A DNA stretch of 51,213 bases from Roseococcus sp. SDR. GTDB lineage: Bacteria; Pseudomonadota; Alphaproteobacteria; Acetobacterales; Acetobacteraceae. Under the pieces are notes generated by a model. It saw nothing but the letters and a program-made list of their open reading frames with translations, was not told where the DNA came from and searched no databases. Where the stretch lies: the NCBI RefSeq assembly GCF_019083995.1, contig NZ_JAHRCU010000028.1:1-51213 (forward strand), read 5' to 3'. Made by a program: the position numbers and the translations under genes. This document shows positions 1 to 9,073 of this stretch, piece by piece; the stretch's first letter is position 1, and each line of letters starts with the position of its first letter.

Positions 1-1
1 C

Positions 2-2395
2 GAGGTCGAGCCGGCCGCGCAGCGCGGCTTCGAAGGGGCGCGCCGGACCCACGCCACGCGGCTGCTGCGCGGTGAGGTCGAGCTGCACGGCTGGGCCGGC
101 GGTGAGGCGCGCCTCGGCCCTGAGCGCCTCGCCCTGCAAGCGGGCCGTGGCGGTGAGCTGGCCGGGCGGGAGTTGCGGCGCCTGGGGCGCGCGCAGCGCC
201 TCGGCCCGCAGCGTGGCCTCAACCTGGGGCGCGGCGAGGCTGCCCGACGCTGTGGCCTGGGCGCTGGCCGTGCCGGTTACGGCGCCTTCGCTGTAGGCGG
301 CAAGCGGCAGCGCGGACATCTCCGCCCGTCCCTGGATCTGCCCCCCCTGGAGCCCCCCCTGCAGGCTGAGCGCGCCGCCGCGCCGGCTCGCGAGCCGCGC
401 GCTTTCGAGCGCCACATCGCCCGCCCGGGTGATGGTCAGGCGCGTGGGCGCGGCCAGCGTCAGCGCATCCTGGCCCGTGCGCGCCTCCAGCCGGTTCAGG
501 GCGATCCGCGCCGTCTCGCCCGCCAGCGCCATTTCGCCCGCCAGGTTCAGCCCGCCTTGCGGCGCCGTGACGCCCAGGCGGAAGCCCAGCGCATCGAGGC
601 TGCCATCGGCCTCCGCCTGGAGATCGGCGCGGAAGGCGGGCGTGCCGAGGCCCGTGCCCTCCAGACGCAGCCGGATGCCCTGTGCGGCCCATCCGCCCGC
701 ATCGGGCTGCGCGGTGGCGCTGAGTTCGGCGTCCAGGCGGCCCACGAGGCCCAATCCCCACTGGGCGAGATCGGGCGCGCCGAGCCGGATGTCGCCGCTG
801 AAGGGGCCGGCAGGGAGGTTGCCCTGGGCGCGGCCCGTGAGGGTGGCATCGGCGAAGCGCGCCTCCAGCCGTTCCAGGCGCAGCGCATCGCCATCGCGAC
901 GGGCTTCGAGGTCGAGGCTCAGCGGGCGGTCCTGGAACCGGCCCTCCGCCGTCACGCGCGCCGCGGTGAGCGAGGCCTCCAGCGCGAGGCGGACCGCCTC
1001 CAGCGCCTGGCCCTCGGCCTCCAGCCGGTCGGCGGCAAGCTGCGCCTGGATCCGCGGCGCCTCGGGCGTTCCGGTGATGCGCCCCTGGGCGGCGATGGCA
1101 CCGCCCAGGCCCGGCGGATCCTGCGCGGTGAGGCTGAAGCTGACGTCGAGCGGTGCCTGGATCGGGCCGGCGACGCGGGCGGTGAGGCGCTCGCCGGTGA
1201 GCTGCGCGTCCAGGCGCGCCGGGGTGATGGCGGCCTGGAGGTGGAGGGTTTCGCCCAGCCAGGCATCGGCCTGGCCGAGCCCGGCGGGGCCTTCCATGTG
1301 CAGCGTCATATCCAGGGCGGGCGCGGCGAGCGTGCCCGTGACGCGGCCCTCGGCGCCGAGCGCGCGCCAGCCCAGGCCGTCCGGCAGCCAGGTGGCGAAG
1401 GTGGTGGGCGGCGCGATGGTCAGCCGGAAGCTGGCCGCGAGGCGTTCATCGGCGCCGAGCCGGCCCTCGGCCTGGACCTCGCCCGCGGGCGCCGCGAGGG
1501 CCAGGCGCGGCAGGGCCAGCGCCCCATCGGCCGCGCGCGTGAGCGCCCCATCCAGCCGGAGGGTGGCGGCGAGCGGCGCGAATTCGGCGGGGAGCAACCC
1601 GGCCGGGCTGGCGGTGCCGGCCAGGGTCAGCGCGATCTCGCCCGCGGGCGTGAGGCTGGCCTCACCGCTGAAGCGCGCTCCGGCCTCGCCGAGGGTGGCA
1701 TCGAGGCTCCAGGCCGCGCCGGCGGCCGGGCCATCCAGCGTCAGGTCAAGCCGGAAGGGGGCGCCGGGCAGGCCGGCCAGGGTGGCGACGAGGCCGCCCG
1801 GCGGCTCGCTGGCCGCGATGCGGGCGCTGAGCTGCCGGCCATCCAGCCCCAGGGCCACCGTCGCGCGGCCGGGTGCATCCAGCCGCTCCAGCGCGAGAGC
1901 CGCCGTGAGGCGCGCGGCCTCCAGCGCCAGATCGCCGCGCAGCGAGAGCGCGGCTTCCTGGCCCAGCAAGGGCTCGCCCAGTTCCAGCCGCGTGAGGTCC
2001 AGCCGCTCGATGCGGATGGGCAGCGGCAGATGCGGCAGTTGCGGCACGGCAAGCGGTGCCGGTTCGGACGGCGCGGCGGGCGGCAGGCGGTGGAGCGCGA
2101 TGCGTTGCGCCGTCACCGCCTCCAGGCGCAGCCTCCAGGAGAGAAGCTCGCGCCAGGCGAGGCGCAGTTCGGCGCCCTCCACCTCCAGCCATGCGCCCTG
2201 TTCGTCGCTCAGGCTCAGGCGTTCGACGGCGAGGCGCGCGGGGAGCCGCCCGGCGATGCCCTCGACGCGCAGCCCCGGTACGAAGCCGGCCGCGACGCCG
2301 AGCCCCCATGAGGTGCCCCAGGGCGTCAGCAGCGTGCCCACCGCCAGCACCGGCAGCAGGAGCAGCACGAGGAGAAGGCGGAGCAAGCGGCGCAT
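2..2395 (-). CDS. tamB: TamB, translocation and assembly module inner-membrane protein (partial, C-terminus off the left edge)
   Basis: Reading the minus strand from the ATG at 2395 gives an uninterrupted frame of 798 codons to the window edge with no stop, so the C-terminal DUF490/TamB domain is missing only because the window ends. The protein starts MRRLLRLLLVLLLL, a single N-terminal membrane anchor, and continues as a long low-complexity run of repeated short beta-strand-like segments rich in Leu, Ala, Gly and Arg, as expected of the periplasm-spanning beta-taco of TamB. The start codon overlaps the tamA stop (TGATG), so the two are translationally coupled. TamB works with TamA in outer-membrane protein assembly and, by more recent work, phospholipid transport to the outer membrane. 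The identification rests on architecture and on the tamA neighbour, because individual TamB repeats diverge strongly. Confidence 0.85.
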   Translation of the reverse strand, partial: MRRLLRLLLVLLLLPVLAVGTLLTPWGTSWGLGVAAGFVPGLRVEGIAGRLPARLAVERLSLSDEQGAWLEVEGAELRLAWRELLSWRLRLEAVTAQRIALHRLPPAAPSEPAPLAVPQLPHLPLPIRIERLDLTRLELGEPLLGQEAALSLRGDLALEAARLTAALALERLDAPGRATVALGLDGRQLSARIAASEPPGGLVATLAGLPGAPFRLDLTLDGPAAGAAWSLDATLGEAGARFSGEASLTPAGEIALTLAGTASPAGLLPAEFAPLAATLRLDGALTRAADGALALPRLALAAPAGEVQAEGRLGADERLAASFRLTIAPPTTFATWLPDGLGWRALGAEGRVTGTLAAPALDMTLHMEGPAGLGQADAWLGETLHLQAAITPARLDAQLTGERLTARVAGPIQAPLDVSFSLTAQDPPGLGGAIAAQGRITGTPEAPRIQAQLAADRLEAEGQALEAVRLALEASLTAARVTAEGRFQDRPLSLDLEARRDGDALRLERLEARFADATLTGRAQGNLPAGPFSGDIRLGAPDLAQWGLGLVGRLDAELSATAQPDAGGWAAQGIRLRLEGTGLGTPAFRADLQAEADGSLDALGFRLGVTAPQGGLNLAGEMALAGETARIALNRLEARTGQDALTLAAPTRLTITRAGDVALESARLASRRGGALSLQGGLQGGQIQGRAEMSALPLAAYSEGAVTGTASAQATASGSLAAPQVEATLRAEALRAPQAPQLPPGQLTATARLQGEALRAEARLTAGPAVQLDLTAQQPRGVGPARPFEAALRGRLDL

Positions 2396-4200
2396 CAGAA
2401 GGCCTGCCCGATGCCGACATAGAAGCCGAAGGAGCCGCTGCCCTGCTGCTGGATCAGCGGGATGGCGAGGTCGGCACGGATCGGCCCGATGCCGGTGTAG
2501 TAGCGAAAGCCAAGCCCCACGCCGACGCGGATCTCATCCATCGAGGCGAAGGATTGCGTGCCGACGGAGCCGACATCCACGAAGGCGACGGCGCCATAGC
2601 TCTCGCCGAAGCGCTGCCGCCATTCGATCGAGCCCTCGACGAGGCTGGAGCCGCCGGCGGGCTTGCCCTGCGGTGTGCGGGGGCCGATGGACTGGTAGTC
2701 ATAGCCGCGCACCGAGCCGCCGCCGCCCGCATAGAAGCGCTGGCTGGGGGGCACGTTGGGCGCGGTGGTGTTCACCAGGCTCCCAACCACGCCGCGCAGG
2801 GCCAGGATGCTGCGCCCATCGCCCGTGATGTCGAAATAGGTGGAGCCCTGCAGGCGCAGCGGCAGATAGGCCGTGCTGTCCTGGAAGGCGTAGGAGGGGA
2901 TGAGGCTGGCCTGGGCCCGGAGGCCGGAGCGCGGGTCGAGCAGGCTGTCCGCGCTGTCGAAGCGCGCCTGGAAGGCCCAGCCGGCGAGCTGGTAGGGCGT
3001 GAGCGGATTGCCCGGCGCGGCGCTTTCGCCGATTTCGGCGATGGGGCCGGTGGTCAGCGTCCAGCGGTCGCCCAGGCGGCGCTCATAGCCCAGGTTGAAG
3101 ACGAAGGCGTTGCGGTCGTAGCTGTCGAGACGGTCCCGCACGAGCGATGGCCCGCCCACCAGCGTGCCGTCCCAGCCGAAGGGCAAGGGCTGGCGCCAAG
3201 TGAGCGCTGCGCGGGCGTTCAGCAGGCTGGGGTCGGTGCCGATGCGGCTGGCTTCCAGGTCGAGGCGCAGATTCTCGGCGTTGCCCAGCAGGTTGCGATG
3301 CTGCCAGGAGAAGCGGACCGAGGCGCCGTAATTGGTCTCATAGGCGGCATTGGCGCTGATGACGCGGAAGGGCCGTTCGCGCACCGTCACCGTCACCGGC
3401 AGGCGGCCCTGAGCGTCGAGCGCCGTTCCCGTGTCGATCCTCACCGAGGCGAAGGGGCCGAGTGCGGCGACATCGGCCCGGGCGCGGGCGATGCGTTCGG
3501 GGCTGTAGCTGCGCTCGGCGAGGCGCAAGGCCGCCACGCGGCGCACCACCTCGGGGTTCACGCGCTCGGTGCCGGTCACCACGGGCTCGGCGAAATCGGC
3601 GCGCGGGCCGGGCTGCACCTGGAAGGCGAGGTCCATGGCCTGGGCCGGGTGGTCCACCGTGGCCTGGCGTTCGATGCGGGCCAGCGGGTGGCCCTCGCGG
3701 CGCAGGCGGGCCAGCAGCGCGGCCTCGGCCGCCAGCACATCCTCGGCGCGGGCGGGCTGGCCGGCGGCAAGGTCGGGCGCGGGCTCGCCCTCCACGGTGA
3801 TGTGGCGCAGCGTATAGAGCGGGCCCGGGGTGACGCGGATCTCCACCTGCTCGCCCTGCTGCGTGATCGCGAAGCGGGCAGCCCAATAGCCCTCGGAATC
3901 CGTCACCGGGCGCAGGCGCTCGGGCTCGGCGGCGATGCGCGCGGCCAGGCCCTCGGCATCGGTGGGGGCCACTTCCTGCAGGGCGATCAGGTTGGAGGTG
4001 GCGCGCAGCAGCCCATCCAGCGCGTCATCGCCGGTGGGGATCAGGCGCGCGCGATAGGGCGTGCTGGGCGGCTCCTCCGTCGCGGCTTCGGCCGGGCCCG
4101 TCGCGGCCGCTTGCGGGAGGGGTTGCGGCCGGGAGGGCGGCGCCAGGCACAGGGCCAGGGCGAGGATGCCGCCGATCTGCCAGTGAAGTCCCCCGCGCAA
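2395..4200 (-). CDS. tamA: TamA, BamA-family outer-membrane protein (autotransporter assembly factor)
   Basis: 601-residue Omp85-family protein, close to the usual TamA length. A signal peptide (hydrophobic stretch about residues 9-20) is followed by a Pro/Ala-rich linker, POTRA domains (roughly 45-270) and a C-terminal 16-strand barrel (about 280-601). Barrel hallmarks are the GGGGSVRGYDYQSIGP motif near residue 480, equivalent to the conserved VRGY/F loop-6 motif, and a last strand ending in Phe (GFYVGIGQAF). It inserts beta-barrel proteins into the outer membrane with TamB. The start is a TTG at 4200 with a weak upstream GGAAA; an in-frame stop lies just upstream and no ATG precedes the signal peptide, so TTG is the best choice. 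tamB follows with a one-base stop/start overlap. Confidence 0.9.
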   Translation of the reverse strand: MRGGLHWQIGGILALALCLAPPSRPQPLPQAAATGPAEAATEEPPSTPYRARLIPTGDDALDGLLRATSNLIALQEVAPTDAEGLAARIAAEPERLRPVTDSEGYWAARFAITQQGEQVEIRVTPGPLYTLRHITVEGEPAPDLAAGQPARAEDVLAAEAALLARLRREGHPLARIERQATVDHPAQAMDLAFQVQPGPRADFAEPVVTGTERVNPEVVRRVAALRLAERSYSPERIARARADVAALGPFASVRIDTGTALDAQGRLPVTVTVRERPFRVISANAAYETNYGASVRFSWQHRNLLGNAENLRLDLEASRIGTDPSLLNARAALTWRQPLPFGWDGTLVGGPSLVRDRLDSYDRNAFVFNLGYERRLGDRWTLTTGPIAEIGESAAPGNPLTPYQLAGWAFQARFDSADSLLDPRSGLRAQASLIPSYAFQDSTAYLPLRLQGSTYFDITGDGRSILALRGVVGSLVNTTAPNVPPSQRFYAGGGGSVRGYDYQSIGPRTPQGKPAGGSSLVEGSIEWRQRFGESYGAVAFVDVGSVGTQSFASMDEIRVGVGLGFRYYTGIGPIRADLAIPLIQQQGSGSFGFYVGIGQAF

Positions 4201-4280
4201 GAGCTGTTTCCGTCAGTGCCGGGCCGGGCTGGCCCGCCCCACTATGCGCATGGACCGGCGGCTTTGTCTCGCGGCAGCGG

Positions 4281-5864
4281 TTACAGCGCCTCGCCCGCGC
4301 CGGTGCCGGTGTGGGGGGTGGGGATGCACCATTCCGTGCCGCGCTCGGTGGTGACGTATTCCGGCCAGCGGAGGTCCACCGGCGGGTCGAAATCCGCCGG
4401 CAGCAGGGGCGGCACCCAGGCGGGCGTGCCGATGCCGCTGCGCTCGCGGAATTCCGCTTGTGCGGCGGCGAGCGTGGCGGGTTCGGTCGCGAGGTCGACA
4501 TAGGTGAGCGCCATGGTGCGCGCGGCGACGAACATCCCCGGATCCACCGCCTCGGGCAGGCCGCCCAGCGCCAGATAGGCCCAGTTGGGGTAGTTGAAGC
4601 CGGGCGAGGGCGGGCGCAGGCGCGGGCGGGCGGCGAGCAGGCGCACGGTGGGCGCATGCCAGCAGAATTCGACATAGTCGTCGGCGCTGAGATGCTTCTG
4701 CCAGGAGGGCAGGCCGGCGCGCAGCCGGGCCTCGTTCTCCTCGGGCGGCGTGAGCCGGCTGACGCTCGGGATGAAGGGGTCCTCCATCGGCGTGAGGCCC
4801 ATTTCGCGCTGGATGGCCCGGCCGAATTCCAGCGCGGCCTCGGAATAGACCGGCGCGCCCACGGCCTGGAGGTTCTTCCAGGTCAGGTCCGTCATCACCT
4901 GGTTGGGCAGGCCGACGCGCGTCTTCGTCACCCAGCGGACGAAGGCGCGGCAGCCGGTGCTGGCCGCCGCGTGGCGGGCATTGTTCGCCAGCACGCGCCA
5001 GATCTGCTCCTGGATGCCGAGGTTCGAGGCGCGCCAGGAATACTGGATCTGCGAAAAGCGCGGCGCGAGATTGTCGGAGGTGGCACCCCCATCGCCCAGG
5101 ACGAATTCGTTCAGCGTCCAGGAGCCGGCATGGGGGAACATCGCCTCCTTGGTGTATTTCGTCGTCGTGTACATCAGGCAGAGCGCATCCAGCGCGCCGG
5201 GGCAGCGGGCGTTGGCGTGCGCGCCCTCGATGGGCACGAGCGTCGGGTCGATCCAGTTCTCCGGATCGGCGGCCTCGAAGGTGATGACGCAGGACCAATA
5301 GGCGCCGAATTGCGTGTCCGAGGTGACGGTGTTGGACGGCCAGGGGTGCCAGACCACGGCGGCGTCGAGGTCGTTGTAGTAGCCCTTGGCCGCATGCACG
5401 GGCTTGGAGCCGCAGACCTTCTCCGCCGGTTCGCCGAAGAGCTTCAGCGTGCCGGGTATGCCGTGCTTCTCCATGGCCGCGCGGGCAGCGAGCATCGCGA
5501 CGAGGGATGCGGTGCCGAGCACCGAATGCGGGTCGGTATGGCCGGCGGCATAGGGGTGCACGCCCTCGCGCGGGGCCTCGCGGGGGACGACCTGCTGCGA
5601 ATTGCCGGGCACGGCGTCGTATTCGGAGAAGCCGGCCAGCACCGGCTTGCCGCTGCCCCAGGATGCCACGAAGGCCGTGGGCATGCCGCCGGAGCCGGCC
5701 TCGACCGTGAAGCCCTCGGCGCGGAGGAGTTCCACGTAGTCGCGCGCGGATTTGTATTCGCGCCAGGCGGGCTCGGCATGGGCCCAGATGCGCTGGCAGA
5801 ATTCGGAGAAGCGGGTCTCGTTCGCGCGGATGTAGTCGAGCGCGGTGTCGCGGGGGCTGCTCAT
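4281..5864 (-). CDS. M20-family amidohydrolase, AbgB (p-aminobenzoyl-glutamate hydrolase subunit B)-like
   Basis: 527-residue zinc-hydrolase of the M20 peptidase family, resembling AbgB but longer (E. coli AbgB is about 480 residues). Recognisable blocks are the AGFSEYDAVPGNS segment near residue 78, the metal-site segment around 108-117, FGEPAEKVCGSK (143-154), and VVWHPWPSN. Members cleave amide bonds of aminoacyl or aromatic acyl conjugates. Two metal-site positions differ from the common AbgB pattern: D111-P112-H113 stands where Cys-Gly-His is usual, and E148-K149 where Glu-Glu is usual. The gene starts inside the stop of the upstream substrate-binding protein gene (ATGA overlap), so the two are coupled and the hydrolase probably acts on the imported compound. 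No signal peptide is visible, so it is probably cytoplasmic. The substrate is unknown. Confidence 0.8.
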   Translation of the reverse strand: MSSPRDTALDYIRANETRFSEFCQRIWAHAEPAWREYKSARDYVELLRAEGFTVEAGSGGMPTAFVASWGSGKPVLAGFSEYDAVPGNSQQVVPREAPREGVHPYAAGHTDPHSVLGTASLVAMLAARAAMEKHGIPGTLKLFGEPAEKVCGSKPVHAAKGYYNDLDAAVVWHPWPSNTVTSDTQFGAYWSCVITFEAADPENWIDPTLVPIEGAHANARCPGALDALCLMYTTTKYTKEAMFPHAGSWTLNEFVLGDGGATSDNLAPRFSQIQYSWRASNLGIQEQIWRVLANNARHAAASTGCRAFVRWVTKTRVGLPNQVMTDLTWKNLQAVGAPVYSEAALEFGRAIQREMGLTPMEDPFIPSVSRLTPPEENEARLRAGLPSWQKHLSADDYVEFCWHAPTVRLLAARPRLRPPSPGFNYPNWAYLALGGLPEAVDPGMFVAARTMALTYVDLATEPATLAAAQAEFRERSGIGTPAWVPPLLPADFDPPVDLRWPEYVTTERGTEWCIPTPHTGTGAGEAL

Positions 5865-7447
5865 GTGCGGCGGACATTCCAGAAGGTGGAGAAGCCTTCC
5901 AGCACGCCCGTGAGGTTCGAGCGGAAGACGGTGGGCTGCATCACCTGGCCAAGCGGGTAGTAGGGCACCTCGCGCATCGCCGCGAGCTGGATGTCACGGC
6001 AGATGGCCTGTTGCGCGGCCTCATCCGGCGCGGCGAACCAGGCGTCACGCAGCGCCTCGATGCGCGGCATGTTCGCCCAGCCGGCATAGCCCTGCTCGCC
6101 ATTGCCGCGCAGCGCGATATGGCCCGCGGGGCTGAGCCAGTCGGAGCCCGACCAGTTGGTGACGAAGGCGCTCCAGCCGCCCTCGCTCACCGGGCCGCGG
6201 CGGTTGCGGCGCTGGAGCATGGCGTTGAACTCGACGGCATAGACCTCGACATTCATCCCCGCCCGCTTGAGCGTATCCGCCATCACCTCGCCCTGGAGGG
6301 AGAGCGAGGAGGAGTTGGTCGGAATCATCAGCAGCACCGTCTCGCCATTGTAGCCGGCGGCGCGCAGGGCGCGCTGGACGGCGGCCATGTCGCGCGGCCC
6401 GCGCAGCGGCTCGAGCCCGGCCTCAGAGGCCATGGGTGTGTTGGGGCAGAAGAAGCCGAGCGGCACATGGTAGAGGCTGGTCTCGGAGGGGCCGACCAGC
6501 GCATGCATGCAGGCCGTCTGGTCGATGGCGCCCCAGAGCGCGCGGCGGATGGCCGGGTTGTTGAAGGGCGGCTGCAGATGGTTGACCCGCAGCATGGAGA
6601 CATAGCCCGTCGGGTCCAGCGTCTGCATGCGCAGGTTGCGGGCGCGGCGCAGCAGCGGCAGGTGGTTGAGCGAGGCGTATTCCTGCCAGTCCTGCTCATT
6701 GTTCAGCATGGCGGAATTGGCGGTGGAGGCATCGGGCATCGAGTTCCACTCGACGCGGTCGAAATGCACGACCTTCGGCCCGGCGGTCCAGCTCGGCGTG
6801 CCGCCGCTGCGCGGCACATAGCGCTCGAACTTGGTGTAGACGATCTTCGCCCCCGCCACGCGCTCATCCGCCTTGAAGCGGAAGGGGCCGCTGCCGACCA
6901 TCTCCGGCACCTGCTGGAAGGGGTCGGTATTGGCGAGCCGCTCGGGCATCATCGCGCAGACGGGCACCGAGGCCTTGCCGAGGGCGACGGGCAGCAGCGG
7001 GAAGGGGCGTTTCAGGCGGAAGCGGATGGTGCGGTCATCGGGGGCGGAGAGTTCGTCCGTCACCTCCATCAGCGTCGCGCCGAAAGGGTCGCGCCGAGCC
7101 CAGCGGCGGATGCTGGCGACGCAATCCTTGGCCAGCACCGGCGTGCCGTCATGGAACCAGAGATTCTCGCGCAGGCGCAGGTTCCAGAGCCGGCCGTCAT
7201 TCTCGATGGTATGGCCTTCCACCATCTGCGGCGTCGCCTGGAAGCGATTGTCCATGCCGTAGAGCGTGTCGAAGACCATGTAGCCGTGGTTGCGCGTGAT
7301 ATAGGCCGTGGTCGTCACCGGATCGAGGACGATGAGGTCCTGCTGCGGGATGAAGCGCAGCGTGGTGGCCGATTGCGCGCGGGTGGCGGCCGGGGCGGCG
7401 AGGGATGCGGCGAGAGACGCCTGCATCAGCGAACGACGTTGCATCAT
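5861..7447 (-). CDS. ABC transporter substrate-binding protein, SBP_bac_5 (DppA/OppA-like)
   Basis: 528 residues with a twin-arginine-like N-terminus (MMQRRSLMQASLAAS) and cleavage probably after TRAQS. The mature part has the family-5 layout: LDPVTTTAYITRNHGYMVFDTLYG near the start, the DGTPVLAKDCVASIRRW block (common in peptide-binding SBPs), and a C-terminal QAICRDIQLAAMREVPYYPLGQ block. Such proteins capture peptides, opines, glutathione or other organic ligands in the periplasm. A strong Shine-Dalgarno AAGGAGGG lies 8 bases upstream of the first ATG. It is followed with ATGA overlap by the M20 hydrolase. No cognate permease or ATPase genes lie beside it, so it must use components encoded elsewhere. 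Confidence 0.87.
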   Translation of the reverse strand: MMQRRSLMQASLAASLAAPAATRAQSATTLRFIPQQDLIVLDPVTTTAYITRNHGYMVFDTLYGMDNRFQATPQMVEGHTIENDGRLWNLRLRENLWFHDGTPVLAKDCVASIRRWARRDPFGATLMEVTDELSAPDDRTIRFRLKRPFPLLPVALGKASVPVCAMMPERLANTDPFQQVPEMVGSGPFRFKADERVAGAKIVYTKFERYVPRSGGTPSWTAGPKVVHFDRVEWNSMPDASTANSAMLNNEQDWQEYASLNHLPLLRRARNLRMQTLDPTGYVSMLRVNHLQPPFNNPAIRRALWGAIDQTACMHALVGPSETSLYHVPLGFFCPNTPMASEAGLEPLRGPRDMAAVQRALRAAGYNGETVLLMIPTNSSSLSLQGEVMADTLKRAGMNVEVYAVEFNAMLQRRNRRGPVSEGGWSAFVTNWSGSDWLSPAGHIALRGNGEQGYAGWANMPRIEALRDAWFAAPDEAAQQAICRDIQLAAMREVPYYPLGQVMQPTVFRSNLTGVLEGFSTFWNVRRT

Positions 7448-7513
7448 GGGCCGGGCCCTCCTTGCGCGTGCGTGCAGCGCAGCATGGGCGCCCGCGCACG
7501 GCCTTGTCGAGTC

Positions 7514-8704
7514 TCAGGCCGGCTTGCGCATCAGCACGATGCCGACGACGAGCGCCGGCAGGCCGCAGACGGCAAAGCCCAGGCCATGGCTGCCGGTGAG
7601 CCAGAGCAGCGCGGCATAGATCAGCGGCAGCAAGAGCCCGCCCATCTGTCCGAAGGAGAGCACGCCGCCCGTGGCCCCGCCGCGCATGCCAGGGGGTGCG
7701 AGGCGCGCGGCCTCGGCCAGCAGCACGCCATGCCAGGACATGGCGGTGGCGCTGAGCACGCAGGCGACGAGGCCGATGAGGAAGAGCGGCCAGCCAGGGC
7801 CGTAGAAGCCCATCACCAGCGTGCTCGCCGCCATGCCGAGAGCGAGGCCGCCCATCATCGCGCGCGGTGTCACCACCGTGCTGCCCATCCAGCCCCAGAA
7901 GATGCGGCAGGGAACGGCCACGAACATGGCCACCGCGAAAATGAAGCCCGCCCCGCTCAGGCTGAGGCCGAGGTCCACGAGGTAGATGATGAAATAGGAG
8001 GTGAAGACCGTCTGCAGCCCGTTGAAGGCGAAGCAGGCGAAGGAGAGGTTGCGCAGCTCGCTCGTCGCCAGGACGGCGGTGATGGTCGTCTTGAAGTCGG
8101 AGAGATGGAATTGCCGGCTGGGCACGCGGTCGGCGTCGAATTCGCGGCGCGTCGGTTGCAGCATCAGGGCGAAGATCAGGCAGGCGAAGGCCGCGACATC
8201 GAGCGCCAATCGCCATCCGCCCCAATGGGTGATGGCGGGGCCGAGCAGCCCGGCCAGCAGCAGCCCCGCCGGCACCGCCGTCTGCTTCACGGAAAACACC
8301 AGCGGCGCGTATTTCGGCGGCGAATAGCGCCCCAGCAGATGCGAGCTGGCCGGCGTGGAGATGGCCGAGCCGCCGCCGCCGATGATGGCGGAGAGCGCCA
8401 GCAGCACGATCCAGCCGGAGGAAGCGGCGAAGAGGCCGAGTGCGAGCAGCACCAGCGCCACCTGGCTCATGCGCAGCGCGCCATGCCGGATGATGAAGCT
8501 GCCGCAGCCAAGCTGGAAGGCCAGCGCCGAGATCGCGATCAGGCTGACATAGACGCCGACCCAGGCCGGATCGATGCCGAGATCGGTGATGATGGCCGGC
8601 GCGATGACGCTGGGCAGGCTGCGGCCGAGCGAGGCGAAGCTCTGCTGCACGAACATGGCGCCCAGCGCCAGCAGCAGAAGATTGGTCTCGCGCCCCCAGC
8701 GCAT
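7514..8704 (-). CDS. Major facilitator superfamily (MFS) transporter
   Basis: 396-residue integral membrane protein with about 12 hydrophobic segments, beginning MRWGRETNLLLLALGAMF and including SLIAISALAFQLGCGS (TM2), SAIIGGGGSAISTPASS (TM4 region) and a central charged loop around QPTRREFDADRVPSRQ that separates the two six-helix halves. MFS carriers move small solutes by uniport, symport or antiport. The long open frame extends upstream to 8992, but that part overlaps the divergent biotin-carrier gene and is not membrane-like. I chose the ATG at 8704 (preceded by AGGACGAGG); an ATG at 8737 would add 11 residues. It lies downstream of the peptide-type SBP/M20 pair's promoter side and is divergent from the carboxylase operon. 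Substrate unknown. Confidence 0.85.
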   Translation of the reverse strand: MRWGRETNLLLLALGAMFVQQSFASLGRSLPSVIAPAIITDLGIDPAWVGVYVSLIAISALAFQLGCGSFIIRHGALRMSQVALVLLALGLFAASSGWIVLLALSAIIGGGGSAISTPASSHLLGRYSPPKYAPLVFSVKQTAVPAGLLLAGLLGPAITHWGGWRLALDVAAFACLIFALMLQPTRREFDADRVPSRQFHLSDFKTTITAVLATSELRNLSFACFAFNGLQTVFTSYFIIYLVDLGLSLSGAGFIFAVAMFVAVPCRIFWGWMGSTVVTPRAMMGGLALGMAASTLVMGFYGPGWPLFLIGLVACVLSATAMSWHGVLLAEAARLAPPGMRGGATGGVLSFGQMGGLLLPLIYAALLWLTGSHGLGFAVCGLPALVVGIVLMRKPA

Positions 8705-8776
8705 CCGCCTCGTCCTGTGATCCGGGGCGGCCAGCATGGGCCTGTCGTGCCTGCGCCGGAAGAGGGTGCGGCGTGA

Positions 8777-8804
8777 TTGACAGCGGGGGGCTTTGCTCTT
8801 GAAG
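8777..8804 (+). promoter_or_regulatory. Putative sigma70-type promoter of the acyl-CoA carboxylase operon
   Basis: A perfect TTGACA (8777-8782) is followed after 17 bases by TGAAGT (8800-8805), three of six matches to TATAAT. A start point would fall near 8811, leaving a leader of about 35 bases with the GAGGAA ribosome-binding site at 8835-8840. The element sits in the 141-bp divergent gap between the MFS gene and the carboxylase operon. The call rests on sequence alone. Confidence 0.35.
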
Positions 8805-8845
8805 TCCCCGACGGACCGGCCGCCAAGCGCCGGCGAGGAAGCAGC

Positions 8846-9073
8846 ATGGCCGAGAGCCCCATCACCATCCGCGCCGAGATCGGCGCCTCCGTCTGGAAGA
8901 TCTTGGCGACACCTGGCGCCGCGGTCGGCGAGGAGGAGCCCATCCTCATCCTGGAATCCATGAAGATGGAGATCCCGGTGGTGGCGCCGCATGACGGCGT
9001 GGTGGTGGAGATCCTGGTGGCGGAAGGGCAGCAGGTGGAGGAAGGCCAGGCCGTCGCCACCTTTCGGCGTTGA
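8846..9073 (+). CDS. Biotin/lipoyl attachment domain protein (biotin carboxyl carrier subunit)
   Basis: 75-residue stand-alone biotinyl domain with the ESMKME motif; K40 is the expected biotinylation site. It carries carboxybiotin between the biotin carboxylase and carboxyltransferase encoded immediately downstream. At 75 residues it is just the swinging-domain core, without the N-terminal extension of AccB (about 150 residues), and resembles the detached carriers found with some propionyl-, geranyl- or urea-type carboxylases. The ATG at 8846 is preceded by GAGGAA with 5-base spacing; the frame extends upstream to 8777 but that leader is not conserved-looking. Its TGA overlaps the TTG start of the next gene. 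Confidence 0.9.
   Translation: MAESPITIRAEIGASVWKILATPGAAVGEEEPILILESMKMEIPVVAPHDGVVVEILVAEGQQVEEGQAVATFRR

Noticed and set aside
429-2828. Long plus-strand open frames over the tamB/tamA region
   Set aside because: They are antisense shadows caused by high GC; composition is Arg/Ser/Pro-rich with no domain-like pattern, while the minus-strand frame gives a coherent TamB.
8705-8992. N-terminal extension of the MFS protein
   Set aside because: It overlaps the divergent biotin-carrier gene antisense and is hydrophilic His/Arg/Gly-rich, unlike a membrane protein.
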